Below, piece by piece: positions 1 through 8,596 of a DNA stretch of 64,000 nucleotides. Within the stretch, counting starts at the first letter, position 1, and the number at the start of each line of letters is the position of its first letter. Origin of the DNA: an uncultured Lachnospiraceae bacterium (lineage in GTDB: Bacteria; Bacillota; Clostridia; Lachnospirales; Lachnospiraceae); assembly GCA_910577675.1 (NCBI GenBank), contig CAJTOR010000016.1, forward strand, positions 14,652 to 78,651, read 5' to 3'. Under the pieces are notes generated by a model. That model saw only the letters and a list, made by a program, of their open reading frames with translations, was not told the origin of the DNA and did not search any database. Made by a program: the position numbers and the translations under genes.

Positions 1-682
1 AGACGCAAAGAGTGTTCGTTTGGATGTATATATTGTAGATAATAAAGGAACGGTTTACGACATAGAAATGCAGATGGCAGATACAAAGGAATTGCCTAAA
101 AGAACCAGGTACTACCAGGCAATGATGGATTTGGAAATGATTGACAAAGGACAGTCCTACAAAAAACTAAAGAAAAGCTTTGTAATCTTTATATGCCCAT
201 TTGACTTATTTAATGAGGGGCGGCACCTTTATACTTTTAAAAATCTCTGCATGGAAGACAAAAAGACTTTATTGGGGGATGATACAGCAAAAATTTTCCT
301 CAACACAGAAAGTAATATGGAGGATGTCAATCAAAAATTAATAGCATTTTTAGATTATGTTGCAGGGAAGAAATCCGATGATTCATTTGTTCAAAAACTG
401 GACAATGCAATTAAGAAGGCAAAGCAAAACAGAGAATGGAGGCATGAGTATATGACATTGTTAATGAGGGATCAGGAAAATATTGAAAAGGGTATCGAAA
501 AAGGTATTAAAAAAGGTATTGAAAAAGGTATCGAAAAAGGTATCGAAAAAGAAGAAATCAGAACTATTATCCGTTTATATCATAATGGTTTTACACCGAA
601 TCAAATTGCCGACCTTTTAGGTAAGGATATTATGAAAGTCAAAACAATTATTGAAAGGGAAATAAACTCATCCCTAAGCTAA
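1..682 (+). CDS. Rpn-family PD-(D/E)XK nuclease / putative transposase, 5' end outside window
   Basis: The reading frame is open to the window edge (codons from base 2 read DAKSVRLDVYIVDN), so the TTG at 20 is not the true start. The visible part has the DVYIVDNKG..YDIEMQ core of the Rpn/PD-(D/E)XK nuclease-transposase family, in which the E-x-Q element belongs to the nuclease site. Family members promote RecA-independent recombination in E. coli; here that is inference. The C-terminus holds a charged repeat of KGIE type followed by a short helix-turn-helix-like tail (IRLYHNGFTPNQIADLLG), a common ending for the Clostridia members. Its 3' third is duplicated immediately downstream. Confidence 0.85.
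   Translation, partial: DAKSVRLDVYIVDNKGTVYDIEMQMADTKELPKRTRYYQAMMDLEMIDKGQSYKKLKKSFVIFICPFDLFNEGRHLYTFKNLCMEDKKTLLGDDTAKIFLNTESNMEDVNQKLIAFLDYVAGKKSDDSFVQKLDNAIKKAKQNREWRHEYMTLLMRDQENIEKGIEKGIKKGIEKGIEKGIEKEEIRTIIRLYHNGFTPNQIADLLGKDIMKVKTIIEREINSSLS
491..550 (+). repeat. Five tandem 12-bp units inside the Rpn-family gene
   Basis: Units of the form GGTATYGAAAAA start at 491, 503, 515, 527 and 539 and encode a Gly-Ile-Glu/Lys-Lys repeat. The partial duplicate downstream has four such units (882-929). The difference in copy number between neighbouring copies shows that the unit changes in steps that keep the reading frame. Confidence 0.9.
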
Positions 683-772
683 GCATTCTCGATGTAAAAT
701 AATTATATCGATATGCACTATCAAAAGAAATTATTGTGGATGATAGTATTATTGATTATCCTGCCCGCATTT

Positions 773-1061
773 TTCATTTGTTCAAAAGCTGGACAATGCA
801 ATTAAGAACTCTAAACAAAACAGAGAATGGAGGCATGAATATATGACGTTATTAATGAGAGATCAGGAAAATATTGAAAAGGGTATCGAAAAAGGTATTG
901 AAGAAGGTATCGAAAAAGGCATCGAAAAAGAAGAAATCAGAACTATTATCCGTTTATATCATAATGGTTTTACACCAAATCAAATTACCGATCTTTTAGG
1001 TAAGGATATTATGAAAGTCAAAACAATTATTGAAAAGGAAATAAATTCATCCCTAAGCTAA
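773..1061 (+). pseudogene. Partial tandem duplicate of the Rpn-family gene 3' end
   Basis: The segment repeats bases 382-682 with about 90 percent identity and keeps the same frame (FVQKLDNAIKNSKQNREW onward to ..INSSLS). It lacks the nuclease core and has no ribosome binding site before the first ATG at 843, so it is best read as a remnant. Similarity continues past both stop codons (TATTCTCGATG, then ATTATCCTGCC), so the duplication covers about 390 bp including flanking DNA. A 72-residue peptide from 843 could be made but nothing supports it. Confidence 0.8.
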
Positions 1062-1235
1062 GTATTCTCGATGCAAAAATAATTATATAGAGATATACTA
1101 ATATTGTTTTGACTTTCAAAGGCTTAGTGTATAATAGTACTATCAATTATCCTGCCTGCATTTTCCTATGTTATATAGGCAAATTTCTGGCAGAATATCT
1201 TACTTGCAAGTAGCCAAAAGTAAGGGGGGAAGCAT

Positions 1236-1895
1236 ATGTTCACAGACTTAAAAACATTAAAATTTTTTGTTCCAGTATGCCTGGTCTTAATTTTGTCAGG
1301 TTGTGGCAAAGCAGCGTTAAATGATGATGTAAAACTTTCAGAAGGAACGGAAAGCGGCTCTATGTCACCATTAGAAAACAGGGATATCACCAATATTCCA
1401 TTTTCAGAATCGAATAAAGATGAGATTATATTGCCGCCAGACGAAGAAACACCAAATCAGGAAGAATTAACCATACCAGAACTTTATAATAAGTTAGGGG
1501 AGGAAATCGGGTTTGAGTATCTGGGCGGAATCTACTATGAAGCGGCAACGGATCGCTACGGTATTTGGCTGAAACAGGAGGCTTATAATCTCCGCGAAGG
1601 CAGGGAGCTGACAGAATGTGAACTGGCGCTGGAACAGGCGGTAAAGGAAGGGCGTTTGACAATTCAGGTCGGAAAATATTCGACTGCGGAACTGTTTGCG
1701 TTAAAAGACCTCGTAAAACCACTTTTTGACAAAGAGGGAAAAACGATTTATGGTACGGGGCTAAATGAAACAGAGAATAAGATTTTTGTTTATGTAGGTG
1801 TAAATGCGGATTTGGAGGCACTTTATAAATTAGTGCCGGAAGATGCCGTTTCGATACAATTTATGTACGGGGGTTTTCAGGTTATTGATCTCTGA
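1236..1895 (+). CDS. Secreted lipoprotein of unknown function
   Basis: A 219-residue protein with a lipoprotein signal: a basic start, a hydrophobic stretch (residues 9-20) and the lipobox LSGC with the lipidated Cys near residue 23. A strong AAGGGGGGAA ribosome binding site precedes ATG 1236. After an acidic, probably flexible linker (about 30-75) there is a compact domain containing ELYNKLGEEIGFEYLGGIYY and a C-terminal part ending in FQVIDL. I do not recognise the family. It is predicted to be anchored on the outer face of the membrane. It stands alone, facing a convergent lipoprotein gene. Confidence 0.75.
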   Translation: MFTDLKTLKFFVPVCLVLILSGCGKAALNDDVKLSEGTESGSMSPLENRDITNIPFSESNKDEIILPPDEETPNQEELTIPELYNKLGEEIGFEYLGGIYYEAATDRYGIWLKQEAYNLREGRELTECELALEQAVKEGRLTIQVGKYSTAELFALKDLVKPLFDKEGKTIYGTGLNETENKIFVYVGVNADLEALYKLVPEDAVSIQFMYGGFQVIDL

Positions 1896-1986
1896 TCAGG
1901 GAAAGACAGTATAAATTGACAGAATAAATAAAATATATTTTTTGTTAAAAGAAATATTATGGTGGATGCCTTGGAGTATACAAAGG

Positions 1987-2034
1987 AAAAATCATATGCC
2001 AGGATCACCGGATTACTGGTGATCCTAGCATATG
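1987..2034 (-). terminator. Intrinsic terminator overlapping the stop codon of the 2005-3492 gene
   Basis: CATATGC.AGGATCACC (from 1993) pairs with GGTGATCCT.GCATATG (to 2034): a 17-bp stem with one mismatch and an 8-nt loop. On the minus strand it is followed by ATTTTTCC. The last codons and the TGA of the minus-strand gene lie inside the stem. Confidence 0.75.
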
Positions 2035-3492
2035 GGAAATAGAAATCAGATGCTCAACCTCAATCTCTCTTTCCAATATCAGGTTATATTCCTTCATCTC
2101 AAAACTATCCGGATAAAAAACCAAATCTACATAATAAATTTTAAGCTTTTTGTCCTCTATTCTTGCCGTCCGATGAATTGGTCCATCAACGATTATTCCT
2201 GTACCATTTTCAATTTCCATATCACAGCCACAAGGATGCCAGTACCTTTCGCAGAACGAAAAACATTTATAATCCTCAATATACGGCCAGACAAGTTGCA
2301 TCTTTCCGTTTTCTGCTTTTAATATCCCTCCCATCGTTGTGGGTATTCCATTATAAATGGTTTCTGCATAAAACAGAATATATTGTTGCCCTCTGCAAGA
2401 AACAAACCCAGCCTCTGAATGATCGCCCAAAAATTCCAAGCACTGAATAATTTTACCCTGTTTAGAATCCAGGCATCCAATATACAGGGATTGAAAACCT
2501 GACTGATGTGAACTACTATACTTTTTTACAATAAAATATGCTTCACCAGTATCTTCTTCCAAATCGGTATACAGTTCCACTGCTGCCCCTTCAAATCCAA
2601 CTGAAAAATATATCGGATTATGAAGTTTATTTTCTTCCTCTATTTCAAACAGCTTCATAACCAACTCTGTCCCCGGGCATATATAATCTTCTCCCATATA
2701 TATACTATCGGCAACTATAGTTTTACTTTCCGAATAAATCCCTTCTTTGATCCATTGTGTAATAGGATATTTAATTTCTTCTGTCCATTGATACTCTGTA
2801 ACATAATCGCTATAATTATCCATTGCCATAAGTTCAGAATTTGTCATAAGTACTTCAAAACTTCCCTCTTTGGCTTCTCTTTCATAAATTGAAATTGTAT
2901 TATTTTCATCCAAAACCGGTTTCCGATCTTTCCAATAATGATACGGATTATCTTTTTCTGCCACATTCCAAAGCCTGCTAATTACACCCTTTTCATAACA
3001 CAGCCATTTCATGGAAAATTCTTCCCACCCGGCAAAAGTATTTTCATATATGATACCAACATATAACTTTCCTTTTTCCTCATAAAAGTTTAACTGTACA
3101 ATACCCCTCTCGGGGATGGGATGCCCTATTAGTTTACCTTCAACATTGTCATAGAAAACCAAATATTGTTTATTTGCCATATTTGATTTTAACTGAACAC
3201 TGTTTTTTATAACAATGTCATTCATATCTTCAGGTATAATCAATGAAACGGTTACATTATCTATTTCATAACTCAGACAAACCTTCCATTCTTTACTATT
3301 AACCCCATCAAATAAAAGAAAAGCATCCAAAATTTCTAATTTTTTAGAACATTCTGGGTGGGAAACTGGCAAAATCTGCTTGCCAGTTTCCTCGTATTCT
3401 GTTTGACTTACTTGAATCTTTGCATCACCACATCCCCCAAACCAAAAAACCAGTAATATAAACAAAATTTTAAAACTCGTTCCGTCAAACAT
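2005..3492 (-). CDS. Large secreted lipoprotein, unknown function
   Basis: About 495 residues from ATG 3492, which has GGAG six to seven bases upstream; a TTG four codons earlier lies on the ribosome binding site and is unlikely. The N-terminus is a lipoprotein signal (hydrophobic FKILFILLVFW, lipobox FGGC). The rest is rich in Tyr, Trp, Asp and Glu, with beta-strand-like repeats and no motif I can name; it may be a beta-propeller-like extracellular sensor or binding protein, but that is a guess from composition. It ends in its own terminator and is transcribed towards the 1236-1895 lipoprotein. Confidence 0.7.
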   Translation of the reverse strand: MFDGTSFKILFILLVFWFGGCGDAKIQVSQTEYEETGKQILPVSHPECSKKLEILDAFLLFDGVNSKEWKVCLSYEIDNVTVSLIIPEDMNDIVIKNSVQLKSNMANKQYLVFYDNVEGKLIGHPIPERGIVQLNFYEEKGKLYVGIIYENTFAGWEEFSMKWLCYEKGVISRLWNVAEKDNPYHYWKDRKPVLDENNTISIYEREAKEGSFEVLMTNSELMAMDNYSDYVTEYQWTEEIKYPITQWIKEGIYSESKTIVADSIYMGEDYICPGTELVMKLFEIEEENKLHNPIYFSVGFEGAAVELYTDLEEDTGEAYFIVKKYSSSHQSGFQSLYIGCLDSKQGKIIQCLEFLGDHSEAGFVSCRGQQYILFYAETIYNGIPTTMGGILKAENGKMQLVWPYIEDYKCFSFCERYWHPCGCDMEIENGTGIIVDGPIHRTARIEDKKLKIYYVDLVFYPDSFEMKEYNLILEREIEVEHLISISHMLGSPVIR

Positions 3493-3569
3493 AATACACT
3501 CCAATCCAACTATTTTCCTTTGCTAATATGAAGTTTACAATCAACATTGCTTTATTTTATGCCAATATA

Positions 3570-3690
3570 GTTCACTGCTATCATCAGATAATAACCTTCC
3601 CGAACTCCAGAAATTCCTGCAGCGCCAATTTCATTAACTTTGAAAATATATCATTTTCTGTAATGGTTCCTGTAAAATATCCCCCTTTCA
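3570..3690 (-). pseudogene. Remnant of a chymotrypsin-fold protease related to the 4679-5926 gene
   Basis: On the minus strand, bases 3651-3689 translate to KGGYFTGTITEN, almost the same as KGGYCTGTVTEN of the intact protease downstream. After a frameshift, about 3600-3640 give AAGISGV, matching its VTGISGV. The catalytic serine region is missing. It is a scrap left by duplication and decay of the neighbouring gene, or of a related one. Confidence 0.6.
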
Positions 3691-3691
3691 T

Positions 3692-3890
3692 TCACTCATT
3701 CGTTCTATACACTCTTCCCTTCTTACTGATTGCAATACAATAATTATCACACACTGCAATCCTTTCAATATCCTCCCATCCCCAAAAATCTTTCTCCCCA
3801 AAAGGACTGTCTTTGCTGCAAACCGCCACAATTGTTCCATCTTCCTTTAAACCGGCAATCGCATACCTTTCAAGGATTGTTGCTCATCAA
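3692..3890 (-). pseudogene. Remnant resembling an RCC1-type repeat protein
   Basis: An open stretch on the minus strand reads RYAIAGLKEDGTIVAV, then FWGWEDIERIAVCDNYCIAI and KKGRVYRT before TGA at 3694-3692. The pattern of one 'GLK.DGT..A' strand followed by 'W.DI..I......I' is that of RCC1-like beta-propeller repeats common in Clostridia surface proteins. There is no start codon or ribosome binding site, and a stop lies just upstream, so only one or two repeats survive. Confidence 0.45.
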
Positions 3891-4040
3891 TACTTTTTAT
3901 ATTTGTTGCTTTCTTTTTTCCGCTATTCTATTTACTCTTACAACAGCCTTTGCAATTTAATCATTTAACTACAAGTACCAACATTTTCTACAAACTTACA
4001 TCTTGTTATGTATTTTGTTCCTTAAATTAGTTCCTATCTC

Positions 4041-4598
4041 CTAATCCACCACAAACTCAACACTTAAATCCCATTTCGAATCATCCTTTTCCCATGATAC
4101 TTCTTTTCTCAAAAGGTACTTTCCACGTTTAAAGTCGTAATATTGTAAATAACATTTCATATCATTGGAATCATTCGGTTGTAGCAAATACCCTCTATCA
4201 TTAAAAACGAAGTCTTGCTCCGATGGCTTCATTTCATCATAAGGTACCCATGTATTTTCCGACCACCTATACAAAGAAAACGAACTTCCATACATCACAA
4301 CATCTTCGCTTTTATTCTGAATCGTAACTGTCATTTCCTCCCCATCCCGACGGATTTCCTTCTTCTGTGCTGTCATAAAGAACACAGGGACTTTTCCATC
4401 CGCCCAGGATAAACCATCATCCTGCGATGTAAAAATATAATCAGCTCCCTCTTCCTGAACATAAATTGCCATTACATCACCTTCCTTAGAATTCTTTTTG
4501 GATAAAATCAAAATTACAACGAATAAAACAAGGACGCAAAGCAGTACTGCGATCGCATATTTCTTTCTGCTATTTGCTTTTCTCAAATTTTCTTTCAT
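4041..4598 (-). CDS. Membrane-anchored protein with Ig-like extracellular domain
   Basis: A 185-residue protein. Residues about 12-33 form one membrane segment after a basic start (RKANSRKKYA), which puts the C-terminal part outside the cell. The outer domain has alternating strands (MTVTIQNKSEDVVMYG, LYRWSENTWVPYDEM) and ends in LSVEFVVD, the pattern of an immunoglobulin-like domain that recurs at the ends of Clostridia membrane and lipoproteins. A GGAGGGGAAGAAA leader precedes the ATG. It lies 80 bp downstream of the secreted protease on the same strand and could share its transcript. No catalytic residues are seen. Confidence 0.7.
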   Translation of the reverse strand: MKENLRKANSRKKYAIAVLLCVLVLFVVILILSKKNSKEGDVMAIYVQEEGADYIFTSQDDGLSWADGKVPVFFMTAQKKEIRRDGEEMTVTIQNKSEDVVMYGSSFSLYRWSENTWVPYDEMKPSEQDFVFNDRGYLLQPNDSNDMKCYLQYYDFKRGKYLLRKEVSWEKDDSKWDLSVEFVVD

Positions 4599-4678
4599 TT
4601 TCTTCCCCTCCTGTCAAATATCACAATCAGGCTAGGATGTTGAATACATACATCCCAGCCACAATAACAACGCAATCC

Positions 4679-5926
4679 TTAATTTGTATCAGGTGTAAAC
4701 CATGTTTTAAAACATTTATATGGTGTGAAGTAAAGCATGTCTTTTTTATTGCTACCTTTATGAACACCAACAAAATTGTATCCACCCATACCATTATTAA
4801 TATAATATGGTCCACCACTATCACCACCCACTGACTCCCCGGAAATTAAAGATACTCCTGAAATTCCTGTAACATAAATTCCACCATCATCATATACTGT
4901 CATATTATTTTCTGTAACAGTTCCTGTGCAATATCCTCCCTTAAACCCATATTTCATTACTAAGGTACCCGGTGCCACTTCATCCTTCGTTCCCGTTATC
5001 TTACGGATTGTATCAAATGATGGTCCGTATACTTTATTGGTTTGTGTAAAATTATTTGATGTTTTCCGAACAGCAGCCCAGTCACCATAACAATTATTAT
5101 AATACATAGTTAAAAATGTGCTTCCATATAAACTTCCACCAATATATGCTTTTGCCCCTTCGCCCGTCACTGTAGCACCATGTCCGCACGTAATAAACCC
5201 TGGGTAATCATTCCCTTCTTTTGAATGTATTGTTCCACATATTCCAACAGAAGCAGAACCTCCTCCATCCTTAAATTCCGAACCACCATACACATCAACC
5301 TGGTTAACAACCTCACTACCTTCAACAATGTTAAACAAATCCACTCCATAACTTGCATCACTGTCTGAATCTACACCTGATCGCAAAGTATTTAACTTAT
5401 TCTCCAGTTTCTGTTCTGCCGCCTGTACTGGCTCTAATACTTCATAAACAATATTATTCCCTGCAACATGGACATAAGAACAACTGATCTCAATATCATC
5501 CTTAATTTGCTCATACATATCGTTCCGCATTTCATACAGTTCATTTAAGGAATAATCCATTTCAACATACTGAACACAGTCAAATTCACCCAAGACAAGG
5601 TCGTATTTCTCAACCGAATCAAGAGTAGTAAGCCCGACAATAAGGTCGTTATTCTCAATCCATGCACCAGCATAATCATCCGGAAATATATCCATACCAG
5701 ACTCTGATACGCCAAACAACGACCTTAGTTCAGAATATGCCTGTGTTGCCTCCTCCTGCATCTCCATCTTTTGCATCCATAAAGAAATATCTTCCTGTTC
5801 CTCTTCACTTCTTATATCTCCACTAACATTTCCCGAAATATCCTGTGCTGCCTGAGCTTGCCAAGAAAAGAAAGAACTCAAAATACATAGAATCGCTAAA
5901 AACCCTGCAACCTTTTTGTGCTTCAT
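4679..5926 (-). CDS. Secreted trypsin/chymotrypsin-like serine protease
   Basis: 415 residues from ATG 5926 (GGAGG seven bases upstream). A signal peptide (1-27) ends at QAQA. Residues about 28-200 form an acidic, helical pro-region, and about 205-415 the protease domain. The catalytic triad is visible: His249 in ITCGHGA, Asp282 in GDWAA and Ser370 in GGDSGGP. The order and spacing fit the short bacterial S1 group (alpha-lytic/streptogrisin-like), which needs its pro-region for folding. A piece of a related gene lies downstream. The substrate is unknown; the cell exports it, so it acts outside. Confidence 0.85.
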   Translation of the reverse strand: MKHKKVAGFLAILCILSSFFSWQAQAAQDISGNVSGDIRSEEEQEDISLWMQKMEMQEEATQAYSELRSLFGVSESGMDIFPDDYAGAWIENNDLIVGLTTLDSVEKYDLVLGEFDCVQYVEMDYSLNELYEMRNDMYEQIKDDIEISCSYVHVAGNNIVYEVLEPVQAAEQKLENKLNTLRSGVDSDSDASYGVDLFNIVEGSEVVNQVDVYGGSEFKDGGGSASVGICGTIHSKEGNDYPGFITCGHGATVTGEGAKAYIGGSLYGSTFLTMYYNNCYGDWAAVRKTSNNFTQTNKVYGPSFDTIRKITGTKDEVAPGTLVMKYGFKGGYCTGTVTENNMTVYDDGGIYVTGISGVSLISGESVGGDSGGPYYINNGMGGYNFVGVHKGSNKKDMLYFTPYKCFKTWFTPDTN

Positions 5927-6164
5927 AAACAAACCTCCAAAATTTCCTTAATTTTTCAATTCGGTCTGACTTACCAAATGAGAAAAAATCTGTCTCACTA
6001 CTTTATTGTTTGACATTCTCCCATCGATAATAAATTTACAAGTTCCATCTGAGAATCCTCATCCACTTAAGCTTACCCATACTATATCACATCCTAAAAT
6101 TTCTTTCAAGAAAAACGACAGCAAAAATTTCCAGTTATTTCCTTGGTTTTTGAATTCATTTTTC

Positions 6165-6193
6165 TTGCATAATTCCCCAATTTGTGCTATGGT
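6165..6193 (+). promoter_or_regulatory. Promoter of the short peptide gene (pair 1)
   Basis: A -35 element TTGCAT (6165-6170) and a -10 element TATGGT (6188-6193) are 17 bp apart. The expected start of transcription lies about 28 bp before the peptide's ATG, leaving room for its GAAAGGAG ribosome binding site. Confidence 0.55.
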
Positions 6194-6228
6194 GCAACAC
6201 GAAACTACTTGAAAGGAGAAAAACCGCT

Positions 6229-6369
6229 ATGAAACATTTGAAAAAACTACTTAGCATCTTCCTTATCCTGTGGATACTAACAGGGATTTCAGTGCCGGGG
6301 AATGGGTGCAGTACATTGTCGAATCCAAATCCAGCACCTTCTGATAAAGAAAATATTATTGAAGATTAA
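6229..6369 (+). CDS. Short secreted peptide with NPNP tail, candidate signalling peptide (pair 1)
   Basis: A 46-residue peptide with its own promoter and a good ribosome binding site (GAAAGGAG, 10 bp before ATG). The start is basic (MKHLKK), followed by a hydrophobic segment (LLSIFLILWILTGISVP) and a polar tail GNGCSTLSNPNPAPSDKENIIED with no hydrophobic stretch. The layout is that of an exported pro-peptide. The gene converges on the 6374-8494 regulator with only 4 bp between the stop codons. A peptide of the same design (46786-46959) sits tail-to-tail with a paralogous regulator; both tails contain SNPNP/TNPNP. I infer a pheromone-like role; this is not proven by sequence. Confidence 0.7.
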   Translation: MKHLKKLLSIFLILWILTGISVPGNGCSTLSNPNPAPSDKENIIED

Positions 6370-6373
6370 GTTA

Positions 6374-8494
6374 TCATTTTCTCTTCATATCCGCCAGTTC
6401 ATCCTGTCTATAACGTTCATCTAAATAGTCTTCTATCATTTTACAACCCATTTCACTTTTTAAAAACAACCTCTCAACAGCGTATGCCTGGCGGATCAAC
6501 CTAAAATCCTTCTCCTCCATTCCCTTCCCGGACTTTAAATCCTCCACAATCCGAAACTTCTCAAACAGAAGCGCCCCCCACTGAGTATATAAGTTCAAAT
6601 GGTATACTGCCCTCAATCCAGCATCTGCACACTGCATTGCCTCATCTGGATTCCCCATCTCCCGCTCCATATGACACAGGCAATATAAAATCTTTATGAA
6701 ATACTCCGGGAAAAAACCCGCCGCCCGTTTATCTTCCAAATATTTCCTCTGTTTTTTGAGTACCTTAATCCAAAAACTTATATCCTCCCCCCCGTAATTC
6801 CAGGAAATCTCCATCAATGCCCACCATTCCAGCCGCATCAGGGAACACCCAACCTCCGCGAATTTTTCCCGTTTCACTCCGGAGTACTCCACCACCTTCC
6901 ACATTTCCTGATTCTTTTCCTCCTCTGTGATCTTCCCTTCCTTCCAATCAAAAAGTGCATCCCAGTATACCCCAAATTGCTCATTTGTCATATATTTCCA
7001 ATTTAATTTTTCTTCCAGTTCGGAAAGAAGTTTCCTCCCCTCCTCAAACTTCCCATCCCCATACATGCGAAACATAAGAGCGAATTTCTTATATTCCCCG
7101 TCCTCCTCCGTTATAAAGCCCGGATCATACATCTTCCAATTCATTTTCAGACGCTCCTGTAACATCTTTCGTTTCTGGGGCTTTGGGGTCGCTTTCCCTT
7201 TCAAAATCGGCATAAGGGACTTGACCGGATCGGAATAGATTTTCTCCCCCAGTCGATACATATCAAGCCCCTGCAATTCCATGCGCTCGCCAATAATCTC
7301 CGGAAGATTGTGCATGCATCTTTCCGCATAATCCGAATCGAGATCATCAAAATCATCCATACCATTATATACAGACTTATCCCCGGAATTTGAAACGATA
7401 AGCTCACAAATATCCTCCCAGGCTCCGAGAAGGATCTGCGAGGTACTTTCCTCCTCCTTATGATCCCCAAAATACGGCATTCCCCGCAATAGTCCAAGGC
7501 GCAGGAACTCCATTTTTAGAAAAAGCGGAAAATTCCTCTGAGTTAGACCAAGCAGTTTAAGCCCGTCTGTCAAATCTTCCAGTATCTTTATACTCTCTTT
7601 TGCATCCTTAAATCTCTCCACTCCATTCTGCCCTGCAAACAGTGCTTCCGGCTCCAATCGGGATACAGTTTTTTTAGTGCCGGGTGAAGACCAAATGGCC
7701 TTACATCTTCCCTCTTCCCACCACATATTATCCCCGAAAATTCCCCTCAACCGGTTCTTCGCCATACGATAACAAAGAAGTGGATACAATTTTCCTGTAT
7801 CCGCGCGGTCTTTTGGCACTTTACAAAGGTAGGCGGCAAGTTCATCATACCACAAAAAAGCCTCCTCCTCTTTCCCCATACATTCACACAGTCTTGCAAA
7901 GCGCGCCAGCAAAAACAGCTCCATCAGATGCATCCGTTTCATCCTGCACCATCCGGGTTCCGGCTCCCTCTTCCCATATACCTCTCCGGAAAATGTCTGC
8001 CGTAGACCGCCAAGGATGATTCTTGACTGCTCCGTATAGGGGCGAGCCTGCCGCCTTGCAATCTCTGCGAGGGAAAGTGCCAGGAACTGCCGGTGAAGGG
8101 CGCACTCCCCCCGCGGCATGATCCCGCCGACCTCCACCTTTCTTTTGTGATCCGACCTGTTTTCCGCAGCACATGCCACACCCATTTCCTCTAACTTTTG
8201 CTCATACTCATAAATCCTCACTCTGGCACGGTCAAGTTCCCCTTTCCGGATTTCCTGCCATATCACACTCCGCCCTAACGCCAGCAGATATTGTTCCGCA
8301 CTCAACATCACATCGTACTTATCCACCGATTTTCCCAGCCGCTGCGCCATCGCATGCACCTGCATCACCCAGACGGCAGGCTCGCCCTCCTCCACCCAAA
8401 GAAAAAACTCCTGCTCCTCGCAAATACCGTCAAGCAGCAAAGCTCTACTAATCTTCTGCTCCTTTAGTTCCCTCTCAATTACGTTTTTCAGCAT
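6374..8494 (-). CDS. Large HTH/TPR-type regulator, RRNPP-like (pair 1)
   Basis: 706 residues, mostly helical. The N-terminus (about 1-60) looks like a diverged XRE helix-turn-helix, matching the paralogue at 46853-48778 (shared LL.GIC..QE, QRLG and S.E.Y patterns). Residues about 400-458 form a second HTH-like region (IIGERMELQGLDMYRLGEKI). The remainder consists of paired helices of the TPR kind (for example MEREMGNPDEAMQCADAGLRA). HTH plus TPR is the layout of RRNPP peptide-binding regulators, although this protein is about twice their usual length. GGAGG precedes the ATG. The adjacent convergent peptide gene supports a peptide-sensing role by inference. Confidence 0.7.
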   Translation of the reverse strand: MLKNVIERELKEQKISRALLLDGICEEQEFFLWVEEGEPAVWVMQVHAMAQRLGKSVDKYDVMLSAEQYLLALGRSVIWQEIRKGELDRARVRIYEYEQKLEEMGVACAAENRSDHKRKVEVGGIMPRGECALHRQFLALSLAEIARRQARPYTEQSRIILGGLRQTFSGEVYGKREPEPGWCRMKRMHLMELFLLARFARLCECMGKEEEAFLWYDELAAYLCKVPKDRADTGKLYPLLCYRMAKNRLRGIFGDNMWWEEGRCKAIWSSPGTKKTVSRLEPEALFAGQNGVERFKDAKESIKILEDLTDGLKLLGLTQRNFPLFLKMEFLRLGLLRGMPYFGDHKEEESTSQILLGAWEDICELIVSNSGDKSVYNGMDDFDDLDSDYAERCMHNLPEIIGERMELQGLDMYRLGEKIYSDPVKSLMPILKGKATPKPQKRKMLQERLKMNWKMYDPGFITEEDGEYKKFALMFRMYGDGKFEEGRKLLSELEEKLNWKYMTNEQFGVYWDALFDWKEGKITEEEKNQEMWKVVEYSGVKREKFAEVGCSLMRLEWWALMEISWNYGGEDISFWIKVLKKQRKYLEDKRAAGFFPEYFIKILYCLCHMEREMGNPDEAMQCADAGLRAVYHLNLYTQWGALLFEKFRIVEDLKSGKGMEEKDFRLIRQAYAVERLFLKSEMGCKMIEDYLDERYRQDELADMKRK

Positions 8495-8543
8495 CTTATG
8501 CCTCCCATATATACAGAAAAAACATAATTCTCTATTATTTTAC

Positions 8544-8572
8544 ATCATAACATAATTGCTTATATATTACAA
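8544..8572 (-). promoter_or_regulatory. Promoter of the pair 1 regulator
   Basis: On the minus strand TTGTAA (8572-8567) and TATGAT (8549-8544) are separated by 17 bp, about 50 bp before the regulator's start codon. Confidence 0.55.
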
Positions 8573-8596
8573 GTATTTTTATACAAACATGAAATT

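Noticed and set aside
843..1061. A separate 72-residue gene
   Set aside because: It is the tail of the duplicated Rpn-family sequence, lacks a ribosome binding site and the catalytic part.
6184..6228. A longer start (15 more residues) for peptide 1
   Set aside because: The earlier start lies in the -10 region of the promoter and before the only good ribosome binding site, so it cannot be in the message.
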